Source: Herbaspirillum sp. SJZ107
GTDB taxonomy: Bacteria; Pseudomonadota; Gammaproteobacteria; Burkholderiales; Burkholderiaceae_D
Reading direction: 5' to 3'
DNA: 64,000 nucleotides
Assembly (NCBI RefSeq): GCF_006715485.1
Contig: NZ_VFNH01000004.1
Coordinates: forward strand, 248,001-312,000
Part shown: one piece after another, positions 49,075-60,251 of the stretch
How positions within the stretch are numbered: position 1 is the stretch's first letter
Layout: the number at the start of each line of letters is the position of its first letter
Translations under genes and position numbers: made by a program
Notes under the pieces: generated by a model
What the model was told of the DNA's origin: nothing
The model's database searches: none
What the model saw: only the letters and a program-made list of their open reading frames with translations

Positions 49075-50628
49075 ATGGGAAGCTTCAATATCTCTTTCGG
49101 CCGCGCCAGTGTGTGCGCACTGACCGTGACTGCCGGCGTGCTGGCGCTGGCGCAGGGCGTGCAGGCACAGCAGGTGCTGACCAAGGATAACGGTGCGCCG
49201 GTCGGCGACAACCAGAACAGCCAGACGGCCGGCCCCAACGGTCCGACCCTGCTGCAGGACGTGCACCTGGTGCAGAAACTGCAGCGCTTCGACCGCGAGC
49301 GCATTCCCGAGCGCGTCGTGCACGCAACCGGTACCGGCGCCCACGGCAGCTTCACCACCACCGACGACCTGTCCGACCTGACCAAGGCCAAGCTGTTCGT
49401 CAAGGGCACCGTGACCCCGGTGTTCGTGCGTTTCTCGACCGTGATCCCGAGCCGTTCGGGCGCCGAGACCACGCGCGACCCGCGCGGCTTCGCCACCAAG
49501 TTCTATACCCAGGAAGGCAACTGGGACCTGGTCGGCAACAATCTGCCGATCTTCTTCATCCGCGATGCGATCAAGTTCCCGGACATGATCCACGCGCTCA
49601 AGCCGGACCCGGTCACCAACGTGCAGGAGCCGGAGCGCGTGTTCGACTTCTTCTCGCACATCCCGGAATCGACCCAGATGCTGACCCGTGTGTACTCGAA
49701 CTACGGCACGCCGGCGAGCTACCGCGAAATGAACGGCAGCAGCGTCCACGCGCTGAAGCTGGTCAATGCCAAGGGCGAGTACGTGTACGCCAAGTTCGCC
49801 TGGAAGTCGCAGCAGGGCGAGCGCAACCTGCGCCCGATGGAAGTCGCCGCGGTCCAGGCCAAGAGCACCAGCCATGCCACGACCGACCTGTATGAGTCGA
49901 TCACCAAGGGCGCCTACCCGAAATGGGATCTGGTCGTGCAGATCCTGCGCCCGAAGGAGATGAACAAGTTCGACTTCGATCCGCTGGACGCGACCAAGGT
50001 CTGGCCGGGCGTACCGGAGCGCAAGATCGGCACCATGGTGCTGAACAAGGTCCCGGACAACTTCTTCGAAGCCACCGAGCAGGTCGCGATGGCCCCGGGT
50101 AACCTGGTGCCGGGCATCGAAGCGTCGGAAGACCGCATGCTGCAGGGCCGCCTGTTCTCGTACATCGACACCCAGCACCACCGCCTGGGCGCGAACTTCC
50201 AGTCGCTGCCGATCAACCGTCCGCTGGTGCCGGTCATGAACAACCACCAGGATGGCGCCGCCAACATCTCGGGCCGCACCGGCCACGTGAACTACCAGCC
50301 GAGCCGCTTGGAAGGCGCGCTGGTCGAGGATCCGAATGCGCGCAGCAGCCAGCTGCCGCTGACCGGCACCACCCAGCAGCAGCGTATCGCCAAGACGCTG
50401 AACTTCAAGCAGGCCGGTGACTTCTACCGCTCGCTGAGCAGCCAGGACCGCGATGACCTGATCGTCAACCTGTCCGGCGACCTGAAGCGCGTGAAGAACC
50501 AGGACACCCTGTTCACCATGCTGTCCCACTTCTGGAAAGCCGACGCCGACTACGGCAAGCGCCTGGCGCAGGCCGTCGGCGTCAGCGGCGACAAGATTGC
50601 CCCGCTGGCTGCCGCGCTGAAGGAATAA
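49075..50628 (+). CDS. Secreted (periplasmic) haem catalase
   Basis: The 517-residue catalase has a Sec signal peptide (VCALTVTAGVLALAQGVQAQQ), unlike cytosolic housekeeping catalases. Active-site residues are present: distal His in ERVVHATGTGAHG, distal Asn in WDLVGNNLPIFFIRD, and the haem-ligand Tyr in RLFSYIDTQHHRLG. The length fits the small-subunit group. It degrades hydrogen peroxide in the periplasm. It is inserted between smc and zipA with its own AT-rich leader and strong terminator, which suggests independent acquisition. AGGT precedes the ATG at modest spacing. Confidence 0.93.
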   Translation: MGSFNISFGRASVCALTVTAGVLALAQGVQAQQVLTKDNGAPVGDNQNSQTAGPNGPTLLQDVHLVQKLQRFDRERIPERVVHATGTGAHGSFTTTDDLSDLTKAKLFVKGTVTPVFVRFSTVIPSRSGAETTRDPRGFATKFYTQEGNWDLVGNNLPIFFIRDAIKFPDMIHALKPDPVTNVQEPERVFDFFSHIPESTQMLTRVYSNYGTPASYREMNGSSVHALKLVNAKGEYVYAKFAWKSQQGERNLRPMEVAAVQAKSTSHATTDLYESITKGAYPKWDLVVQILRPKEMNKFDFDPLDATKVWPGVPERKIGTMVLNKVPDNFFEATEQVAMAPGNLVPGIEASEDRMLQGRLFSYIDTQHHRLGANFQSLPINRPLVPVMNNHQDGAANISGRTGHVNYQPSRLEGALVEDPNARSSQLPLTGTTQQQRIAKTLNFKQAGDFYRSLSSQDRDDLIVNLSGDLKRVKNQDTLFTMLSHFWKADADYGKRLAQAVGVSGDKIAPLAAALKE

Positions 50629-50660
50629 GCGACTGCCGCGGCACCCAGTTGCCGTGCCAA

Positions 50661-50717
50661 CGGGCGGGTCCCGACCCGCCCGCCGAAGCCACCCCGCGGG
50701 GTGGCTTTTGTTTTTTT
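50661..50717 (+). terminator. Double-hairpin terminator after the catalase gene
   Basis: The hairpin GGGCGGGTC/GACCCGCCC (about 50662-50681) is followed by GCCACCCC/GGGGTGGC (50688-50695 with 50698-50705) and a T-rich run to 50717. The second is a classic Rho-independent terminator. Confidence 0.85.
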
Positions 50718-50922
50718 CGACCCGGCTGGTATCATCTTGACTTTATGGACATTTTGGCATGCGGGCCGCGCGCCGGGCATGCAAGGCACATGGCAGCGGC
50801 CGCACCGGCTGTTCCGGTAGTGCGCTGCTGCGTATATTCTTGCCTTCATGCTACCCTGAGGTCCTTTTCGCGCTGGCAGGCGGTCGGCGCGCCGAACATA
50901 TTGCATCCGAGGCACAAGCAGC

Positions 50923-52224
50923 ATGACAGATTTACAAATGAGCCTGATCGCAGCCAGCGGCGTCTTCGTCGCCGGCGTCATCGGTTACAACAAGTGGCAG
51001 GAGTACAAGGCCCGCAAGAGCGTGGAGCGCGCTTTTTCGTCGGATCATGATGATGTGCTGATGCGCAGCGGCGCGGCGCCGAGCCGCACGCCGGCCGAAC
51101 CCGACCCCGTGGCCCCGCTCAGTCGCGACCCGATCGAGCGCCACGAGCCGGTGCTCGACGCCGGTCTCGATGCTGCGGTCACGGCACCGGAACCGCAACT
51201 GCATGGCCTGGCGCCGGGCGCCGACGCGCTGGCCGAGCCGGTGGTACACGTTCCCGATGCTGCGGCCGCTGCCGCACCGGCAGCCCCGGCGCCTATCCAG
51301 GCAGCCGCGGCCCCGGCCGCCGGGTCGCCGGCCGCCGGGTCGCCCGCCGCCTCGCCGGATACCGCCGAAACGCTGGCCCCGCTGGCCGGCGCCCCGCTTG
51401 CGCCGCCACCGCCGCTGCCGCCGCAGCCTGCCGAGACCCTGGTCGATCCGCTGATCGATTGCCTGATTCCGATGACCCCCGAAGGCGCGCTGCGCGGCGA
51501 GCGCATCCTGCCGGCGCTGCTCAAGCTGCGCCGCGTCGGCAACAAGCCGGTCCACTACGTCGGCCTGGCCGTGAGCGGCGACTGGGAGCCGATCGTCCAT
51601 GGCGGCGTGTACACCAAGCTGCAGGCCGGCGTCCAGCTGGCCACCCGCACCACCGCGCTGAACGAACTCGAATATTCGGAAATGGTCACGCGCCTGCGCG
51701 CGGTGGCCGACGAGATCGGTGCCGAGCCGGAAGTGCCGGACATGATCGAAGTGATGAGCGAAGCCAGGAACCTGCACCGCTTCGTCGCCGGCCACGATGC
51801 CCAGCTGGGCGTGAATCTGGCCTCGAAGGGTGCGCCGTGGGCAATGTCGACCCTGATCGGCGCCCTCGAGAACGCCGGTTTCGACGTGCGTCCGGACGGC
51901 CGCTTCGTCATGCCCGACGAAGGCAAGAACGTGCTGTTCACGCTGTCGACCAACGTCACGCTGGGCGCCGATACCACCTCGCGCCTGACCCTGCTGCTCG
52001 ACGTACCCTGCGTCGCCCCGGCCAAGGACGGTTTCGGCCGCATGGTGGCCTGCGCCAAGACGCTCGAGCTGCGCCTGGACGGCGCCATCGTCGACGATTT
52101 CGACCAGCCGCTGCCCGACGCCACGCTGGAAGAGATCGCCGGCCAGGTGCGCGAGTTCTACCAGGAGATGGACGCGGCCGACATCCCGGCCGGTTCCACG
52201 CGCGCCCTGCGCCTGTTCAGCTGA
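50923..52224 (+). CDS. zipA: Cell division protein ZipA
   Basis: The 433-residue protein has a single N-terminal membrane helix (MSLIAASGVFVAGVIGY), a short basic segment, a long Pro/Ala-rich linker (about 45-175) with small repeats such as AAGSP, and a C-terminal FtsZ-binding ZipA domain (LIDCLIPMTPEGALRG... to the end). ZipA tethers FtsZ to the membrane at the septum. It lies ten bases before ligA, the usual neighbour. Confidence 0.88.
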   Translation: MTDLQMSLIAASGVFVAGVIGYNKWQEYKARKSVERAFSSDHDDVLMRSGAAPSRTPAEPDPVAPLSRDPIERHEPVLDAGLDAAVTAPEPQLHGLAPGADALAEPVVHVPDAAAAAAPAAPAPIQAAAAPAAGSPAAGSPAASPDTAETLAPLAGAPLAPPPPLPPQPAETLVDPLIDCLIPMTPEGALRGERILPALLKLRRVGNKPVHYVGLAVSGDWEPIVHGGVYTKLQAGVQLATRTTALNELEYSEMVTRLRAVADEIGAEPEVPDMIEVMSEARNLHRFVAGHDAQLGVNLASKGAPWAMSTLIGALENAGFDVRPDGRFVMPDEGKNVLFTLSTNVTLGADTTSRLTLLLDVPCVAPAKDGFGRMVACAKTLELRLDGAIVDDFDQPLPDATLEEIAGQVREFYQEMDAADIPAGSTRALRLFS

Positions 52225-54591
<2,367 letters not shown>

Positions 54592-54621
54592 CGCAAACAT
54601 TTCATTAACTAGGGATAAAGA

Positions 54622-55509
54622 ATGACCGTAATCAAGAAAGCCGTATTTCCAGTCGCCGGTCTCGGCAGCCGTTTCCTGCCTGCCACCAAGGCGCAGCCGA
54701 AGGAAATGCTGCCGATCGTCGACAAGCCGCTGATCCAGTACGCGGTCGAGGAAGCGGTCGCCGCCGGCATCACCGAGATGGTGTTCATCACCGGCCGCAA
54801 CAAGCGCGCCATCGAAGACCATTTCGACACCGCCTACGAACTCGAATCCGAACTGGAAGCGGCCGGCAAGGCGGCGCTGCTGGAACTGGTGCGCGGCGTG
54901 ATCCCGAAGCACGTGAACTGCATTTACATCCGCCAGTCGGCGCCGCTGGGCCTGGGCCATGCGGTGCTGTGCGCGCGTCCGGTGATCGGCAACGACCCGT
55001 TCGCCGTGCTGCTGGCCGACGACTTCATGGACAGCGCGCCCGGCCACAAGCCGGTGCTGGCCCAGATGACCGACCTGTACACCTACGAGAAGTGCAGCGT
55101 GCTGGCGGTGCAGGACGTGCCGCGCGCGCACACGCGCCAGTACGGCATCGTCAGCGCCAGCGCCTACCGTCCGGACCTGGAGCTGGTGTCGGGCATCGTC
55201 GAAAAGCCGCAGCCGGAGGACGCACCGTCGACGCTGGCCGTGGTCGGCCGCTACGTGCTGTCGGGTTCGATCTTCGACCACCTGGCCACCATCGGCAAGG
55301 GCGCCGGCGGCGAGATCCAGCTGACTGACGGCATCGCCTCCCTGATGGCGCGCGAACGCGTGCTGGCCTACCGCTACGCCGGACAGCGTTATGATTGCGG
55401 TTCCAAGCTCGGTTACCTGAAAGCCACCGCCGCGATCGGCATGAAGCACCCCGAGACCGCCGAAGGCTATTCCGAGTTCCTGAAGCAGCTGTGCGCCGAC
55501 ACTAACTAA
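54622..55509 (+). CDS. galU: UTP-glucose-1-phosphate uridylyltransferase
   Basis: The 295-residue enzyme makes UDP-glucose from UTP and glucose-1-phosphate for envelope polysaccharides and trehalose. Its nucleotide-binding start [31 protein letters not shown] is standard, and VEKPQPE and [13 protein letters not shown] fit GalU. AGGG lies before the ATG. It is followed by def after 13 bp. Confidence 0.96.
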   Translation: MTVIKKAVFPVAGLGSRFLPATKAQPKEMLPIVDKPLIQYAVEEAVAAGITEMVFITGRNKRAIEDHFDTAYELESELEAAGKAALLELVRGVIPKHVNCIYIRQSAPLGLGHAVLCARPVIGNDPFAVLLADDFMDSAPGHKPVLAQMTDLYTYEKCSVLAVQDVPRAHTRQYGIVSASAYRPDLELVSGIVEKPQPEDAPSTLAVVGRYVLSGSIFDHLATIGKGAGGEIQLTDGIASLMARERVLAYRYAGQRYDCGSKLGYLKATAAIGMKHPETAEGYSEFLKQLCADTN

Positions 55510-55522
55510 GCGAGCAATCGAG

Positions 55523-56059
55523 ATGGCCATCCGCGACATCCTGAAGATGGGCGACCCGCGCCTGCTGCGCGTGGCCGAACCCGTCACCGAGTTCGACACG
55601 CCGGCGCTGCACGCGCTGGTCGCCGACATGTTCGAGACCATGCACGCGGTCGACGGCGCCGGCCTGGCGGCGCCGCAGATCGGCGTCAACCTGCAGCTGG
55701 TGATCTTCGGCTTCGGCCGAAACCAGCGCTACCCTGACGCGCCGGCAGTGCCGGAGACGGTATTGATCAATCCCGTCCTGACACCCTTGTCGGACGAGAT
55801 GGAAGAGGGCTTCGAAGGCTGCCTGTCGGTGCCGGGCCTGCGCGGCAGCGTGCCCCGTCATACGCGCCTGCATTACGAAGGGGTCGATCAATATGGAAAA
55901 CCGATCACCCGCGACGTCGATGGTTTCCATGCACGCGTGGTGCAGCACGAAGTCGACCACCTGCTGGGCATCCTGTACCCGATGCGCATCAAGGACTTCT
56001 CGCGCTTCGGCTTCACCGAAGTGATGTTCCCGCATCTTGACCCGAAGGCCGACGATTGA
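55523..56059 (+). CDS. def: Peptide deformylase
   Basis: The 178-residue metalloenzyme removes formyl from new N-terminal methionines. All three motifs are present: [19 protein letters not shown] and QHEVDHLLG, the last with the two His metal ligands. It is not next to fmt, so it may be a second deformylase copy. It is probably co-transcribed with galU, and its stop overlaps the next gene's TTG start. Confidence 0.95.
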   Translation: MAIRDILKMGDPRLLRVAEPVTEFDTPALHALVADMFETMHAVDGAGLAAPQIGVNLQLVIFGFGRNQRYPDAPAVPETVLINPVLTPLSDEMEEGFEGCLSVPGLRGSVPRHTRLHYEGVDQYGKPITRDVDGFHARVVQHEVDHLLGILYPMRIKDFSRFGFTEVMFPHLDPKADD

Positions 56060-56544
56060 AACGTTTACCCCTGACCGCGGCGCTGGTGCTGGCCGCGCTG
56101 GCGCCGCTGGCGCATGCCGACAACCCCTTCACCTGGATCGAAGCCGAGCCGAAAAGCGAGCTGTGGGTCGACAGCGGCTTCGCCACCTGGCACTTCGACC
56201 GTGACAAGGACCTGAACGGCAACAACTACGGCCTGGGCGCGGAATACCGTTTCTCGGGCACGATGGCGGCCACTGCCGGCCGCTTCTACAACAGCGACCG
56301 CCAATGGTCCAACTACGCCGGCGTGATCTGGCAGCCCTGGGCCCTCGGCCCGGTGCGCGTGGGCGCCGCGCTGGCCGCCTTCGACGGCTACCCGCACATG
56401 CGCGACGGCGGCTGGTTCCCGGCGGCGATCCCGACGCTGACCTACGATTACAAGCGGGTCGGCATCAACGTCGGCATCATCCCGAGCTACAAGGACCGCT
56501 TGTATGGCGGGATTTCGGTACAGTTGAAGATCAAGTTGTTCTAA
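56056..56544 (+). CDS. Small outer-membrane beta-barrel-like protein
   Basis: The 162-residue protein starts at TTG 56056, overlapping the def stop as TTGA. It has a signal peptide ([13 protein letters not shown]) and a mature part rich in alternating aromatic strands ([44 protein letters not shown]) ending in KLF, typical of small outer-membrane barrels. I do not recognise the family with confidence; a PagP-like size is noted but its catalytic residues are not evident. Confidence 0.7.
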   Translation: MKRLPLTAALVLAALAPLAHADNPFTWIEAEPKSELWVDSGFATWHFDRDKDLNGNNYGLGAEYRFSGTMAATAGRFYNSDRQWSNYAGVIWQPWALGPVRVGAALAAFDGYPHMRDGGWFPAAIPTLTYDYKRVGINVGIIPSYKDRLYGGISVQLKIKLF

Positions 56545-56554
56545 CCAGCCGGCC

Positions 56555-58168
56555 TTACCGCTTCACCTTTCCATACGCCTCGCCCGCCTTCCACGCGGGC
56601 ATGGCCGGCGCATTCGCCACCGCATACCCCAGGTTCAGCGTGAACTGCGCCTGCTGCACCATCCCCGACAGGTCCCAGGACGGATCGTACTGGTCGCTCA
56701 CCTGGTGATAATCCCGGGTGAACGCCCGCATCTTCTCGACTGCCCCCTGCGGGTGCTCGAATGCGAAGCTGCCGTCGCCGGAAAACACCGCCGAGCCCAC
56801 GTTGAAGGCTGGTACGCCCGCCTTGGCGAAGCTGAAGTGGTCGGCGCGGAAGTAGGCGCCGCCCAGGTCCGGCGTCGGCGCCGCCAGTGCCAGGCCCATC
56901 GACTTCGCCACCTGCGCCGAGGCCGCGTACAGCGAGCTGCGCTCGGCGCCGGCGACGCCGATGTCGCGGGTGCGGCCGACGAAGTTCATGCTGTCCAGGT
57001 TCAGGTCCGCCGCGGTCCTGGCCAGCGGCCACAAGGGCGCACGCACCCAGGCCAGGCTGCCCAGCAAACCCTGCTCCTCGGCGCAGGGCCACAGGAAGAT
57101 CTGGGTGCGCCTGGCCGGATGGGCCACCGCGGCCTGGGCCATGGCGAGCAGGGCGGCGGTGCCGGAACCGTTGTCGATGGCGCCGTTCCAGATGTGGTCC
57201 GGCTTGCCGTTCTGCTCGTCGATGCCCAGGTGGTCCCAGTGCGCTGAATAGATCACGGCTTCGGCGGCCAGCTTCGGATCGCTGCCCGGCACCATGCCCG
57301 CCACGTTGTACTCGGTGAGCCGGCGCACCGCGCTTTTCACCGCGGCGTGTGCCTGCACGTCCAGGGCCACCGGCCTGAAGCCCCGTACCTCGGCCGCGGC
57401 GCGCAGGCGGTCCAGGTCCTGGCCGGCGGCGGCGAACAGGGTGCGCGCGAAGTCTTCGCTGATCCAGCCCTGCAGCGCGTTGCCGGGGCCGTCCAGGTGG
57501 AACTGCTCGTGGCCGAAGCTGTTGGCCGGCACGCTCCACGGGTAGGAACTGGACGCCGCGGTGTGGATCAGCAGGATGCCGGCCGCGCCCTGGCGCAGGG
57601 CTTCCTCGAACTTGTAGGTCCAGCGTCCGTACCAGGTGAGCGACTTGCCCGCAAAGCGCTCCGGTTCGGCGGCGGTCGGCTGCGGGTCGTTGACCATTGC
57701 CACCAGCAGCTTGCCCTTGACGTCGGCGCCGGCGAAATCGTTCCAGTTCTGGTCGGGGGCGTCGATACCGTAGCCGACGAACAGCACCGGGGCGGCGATG
57801 GCGCTGTCGGCGCGGCCATTGGCGTTGGCATACACGGCGTCCCGGCCGAAGGCGGCAGCCAGCTGTTTGGCGCCGGCGTCGAAGCGCAGGGTACTGCCGG
57901 GCAGGGTTTTCTGGCCGACCAGCTCGACCTTCTGGCGGTAGCCCTGTGCCAGCGGCTTCAGGCCCAGCGCCGCGGCCTGGGTCTCGAGATAGCGGACGGT
58001 GAGCTGGCCGCCGCGCTGGCCGGTGCCGCGGCCTTCGAGCAGGTCGTCGGCCAGGAAGGCAAGGTGGGCGCGCAGCGGCGCTTCGGCGACAGTCTGGGCG
58101 GATACGGCGCCGGACAGCAGGGCGGCGCCCAGCAGCGCGCGGCAGGCGCGGGGGGAAGGAAGGGGCAT
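56555..58168 (-). CDS. Secreted M28 family zinc peptidase with PA domain
   Basis: This 537-residue protein has an N-terminal signal peptide (LLGAALLSGAVSA), a PA-like inserted domain (about 110-280) and an M28 catalytic domain. Zinc ligands and catalytic residues are visible in YSAHWDHLG (His/Asp), NGAIDNGSG (Asp), PCAEEQGLLGS (Glu-Glu), LDSMNFVG (Asp) and DHFSF (His). M28 enzymes are aminopeptidases or carboxypeptidases; the exact activity is not readable. It converges on the barrel-like gene, ten bases apart. Confidence 0.92.
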   Translation of the reverse strand: MPLPSPRACRALLGAALLSGAVSAQTVAEAPLRAHLAFLADDLLEGRGTGQRGGQLTVRYLETQAAALGLKPLAQGYRQKVELVGQKTLPGSTLRFDAGAKQLAAAFGRDAVYANANGRADSAIAAPVLFVGYGIDAPDQNWNDFAGADVKGKLLVAMVNDPQPTAAEPERFAGKSLTWYGRWTYKFEEALRQGAAGILLIHTAASSSYPWSVPANSFGHEQFHLDGPGNALQGWISEDFARTLFAAAGQDLDRLRAAAEVRGFRPVALDVQAHAAVKSAVRRLTEYNVAGMVPGSDPKLAAEAVIYSAHWDHLGIDEQNGKPDHIWNGAIDNGSGTAALLAMAQAAVAHPARRTQIFLWPCAEEQGLLGSLAWVRAPLWPLARTAADLNLDSMNFVGRTRDIGVAGAERSSLYAASAQVAKSMGLALAAPTPDLGGAYFRADHFSFAKAGVPAFNVGSAVFSGDGSFAFEHPQGAVEKMRAFTRDYHQVSDQYDPSWDLSGMVQQAQFTLNLGYAVANAPAMPAWKAGEAYGKVKR

Positions 58169-58363
58169 GGAACGGGGTGGATGAGTGATAAACCGTGCGA
58201 TCTTAGCATCGGGCGCGGCGCTGTAGCGCTACCTGGCAGTCGCATGTACTTATTAACACTTTTTAAAAAAAATACACATTTCGGACTCAAGCTATAATGG
58301 CGCAACGGACGCCGCCTGGTGGCGGCATTGCATGGCATAAGAACCCGATCCCGAAACTCCTGA

Positions 58364-58783
58364 ATGGACAAACACGACTACCGCGCGCCGTCGCCTGACG
58401 CCGGCATGGCTTCGGACGCTCCGTGCGCCGCGCATGGGTTGCTGCCCGTGCAGACCTGGTCGCGCTTGAGCCGGCAACTCGTACCGCTAATCGGCGACAA
58501 CGGTTTCGGCGCCTTGCTCGGCCGTACGCTGCGCCTGGTGGCGCCGGCCTGGCCGTGGCTGAGCGTGGACGCGTCGCGCCAGACCGGCGCCGCGCTGCTG
58601 GCGGCACTGGAAAGCGACCTGGCGGGTGCCGACGCCGCCGCGGCGAGCGCCGCGCACGAGGCATTGATGGGCACCTTTACCCGTCAGCTCGGCGCCCTGA
58701 TCGGCCCGGCGCTGACCGCGCGCCTGCTGGCGGAAAGCACGGCTGGAGACGAGCAGCAACAGAATCAACAGGAGCACAAGTAA
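58364..58783 (+). CDS. Small helical protein heading the KaiC-like operon
   Basis: The 139-residue, mostly helical, soluble protein (WSRLSRQLVPLIGDNGFGALLGRTLRL..., then LGALIGPALTARLLAE) ends in a Gln/Glu-rich tail. I know no family name for it. Its TAA shares a base with the ATG of the KaiC-like gene (TAATG), so the products are probably made together and may act together. A TATAAT at 58293-58298, without a clear -35, lies 66 bp before the start. Confidence 0.7.
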   Translation: MDKHDYRAPSPDAGMASDAPCAAHGLLPVQTWSRLSRQLVPLIGDNGFGALLGRTLRLVAPAWPWLSVDASRQTGAALLAALESDLAGADAAAASAAHEALMGTFTRQLGALIGPALTARLLAESTAGDEQQQNQQEHK

Positions 58784-60243
58784 TGAGCGAGAAAGTAACC
58801 TTGGGAAAACTCAGTACCGGCGTGCCCGGGCTCGACGTTCTCCTCGGGGGTGGACTAACCGAATTTTCGTTCACGCTGATTGCCGGCGCGCCCGGCAGCG
58901 GCAAGACCACGCTGGCGCACCAGATCATGTTTGCGCTCGCCAACCCCGAGCGGCGTGCCCTGTTCTTTACCGTGCTGGGCGAACCGCCGCTCAAGATGCT
59001 GCGCTACCAGCAGCAGTTCTCGTTCTTCGACATGGACAAGGTCGGCACCAGCATCCGTTACGTGAACCTGGCCGACGATTTGCGTGCCGGCGATTTCAGC
59101 GGGGTGCTGGAGCGCATCATGCGCGAAGTCGAGGATTTCTCGCCGGGCCTGGTGTTCGTCGACTCCTTCCGCTCGGTGGTGCAGACCGCGCGCAGCGGCA
59201 ACCAGGGCCTGTGGGACCTGCAGCACTTCATCCAGGAACTCGGCTCGCGCATGGCGATGTGGCAGGCCACCACCTTCCTGATCGGCGAGTACACGCAGGC
59301 CGACGTCGAGGCCAATCCGATCATCACGGTCGCCGACGGCATGGTGGCGCTGTCGCACAACCTGCACGAGGACGTGGTGGTGCGCAAGATCCGGGTAATC
59401 AAGATGCGCGGCCAGGCCCACATGGCCGGTTCGCACACGATGCGCATCAGCGACGACGGCATCCGCATCTATCCGCGCCTGCTGGCCGGGGTACCGGGCG
59501 CCTACAGCGCGATCGAGCGCGATCCGCGCCGCATCCCGACCGGCGTGGCCGGCCTCGACGAGCTGCTGCACGGCGGCCTGCCGCAGGGGCATACGATCCT
59601 GGCGACCGGCCCCACCGGCATCGGCAAGACCATCCTCGGCACCCACTTCCTGAGCGCCGGCGCCGAACGCGGCGAGCATGGCATTGCCATGTACTTCGAA
59701 AAGCACACGGCGCGCCTGCACAATGCCGCGCTGATCGAGATGGCGCGCGCCGGCAAGGTGAGCGTGATCGAACCGCGTTCGCTGGCGCTGACCGTGGAAG
59801 AGCTGCTCGACGAGCTGGCCGAGACCATCGAGCGTACCGGCGCCACCCGCGTCGTGATCGATTCGCTGTCCGAGATCGGCCTGTACCTGGCGCCGGAATT
59901 CCGCCATGACCTGCGCCTGACCGTGTTCCGCACGCTGGCGCTGCTGGCCGGGCGCGGGGTGAGCGTGCTGGTCACGGCCGGCTTCGAGGACAACCAGCCC
60001 GACATGCGCTTCAGCTTCGACAACCTGTGCTTCCTGGCCGATGCGGTACTGGCCATGCGCTTTGCCGAAGTCGAAGGCCGGCTGTGCAAGTTCATGACCG
60101 TGGTGAAGGTACGCGGCAGCGCCCACAGCAACGAATTGCGCGCCTACCGCATCACCGACGCCGGGATCGAGGTCGAGGACCGCGCCGTGCCCTACGACCG
60201 CATGCTGACCGGTTGGCCGACGCCGCGCCCGCCACGCAAATAA
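58783..60243 (+). CDS. KaiC-like double RecA-domain ATPase
   Basis: The 486-residue protein has two KaiC/RadA-type domains. Walker A motifs are GAPGSGKTT (35-43) and GPTGIGKTI (276-284); Walker B strands are LVFVDSF and RVVIDSL. AGGAG lies eight bases before the ATG. Where cyanobacterial KaiC has the phosphorylated Ser431/Thr432 pair, simple alignment to the following Asp gives Cys416/Phe417, and the double Glu of the second domain reads FEK. It is thus not a clock KaiC by autophosphorylation but may be an ATP-driven signalling hub. It is encoded eight bases before a hybrid histidine kinase. Confidence 0.92.
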   Translation: MSEKVTLGKLSTGVPGLDVLLGGGLTEFSFTLIAGAPGSGKTTLAHQIMFALANPERRALFFTVLGEPPLKMLRYQQQFSFFDMDKVGTSIRYVNLADDLRAGDFSGVLERIMREVEDFSPGLVFVDSFRSVVQTARSGNQGLWDLQHFIQELGSRMAMWQATTFLIGEYTQADVEANPIITVADGMVALSHNLHEDVVVRKIRVIKMRGQAHMAGSHTMRISDDGIRIYPRLLAGVPGAYSAIERDPRRIPTGVAGLDELLHGGLPQGHTILATGPTGIGKTILGTHFLSAGAERGEHGIAMYFEKHTARLHNAALIEMARAGKVSVIEPRSLALTVEELLDELAETIERTGATRVVIDSLSEIGLYLAPEFRHDLRLTVFRTLALLAGRGVSVLVTAGFEDNQPDMRFSFDNLCFLADAVLAMRFAEVEGRLCKFMTVVKVRGSAHSNELRAYRITDAGIEVEDRAVPYDRMLTGWPTPRPPRK

Positions 60244-60251
60244 GGACGACG

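Noticed and set aside
56056-56544. PagP lipid A palmitoyltransferase
   Set aside because: Size and barrel-like strands fit, but the PagP catalytic His/Asp/Ser pattern cannot be placed.
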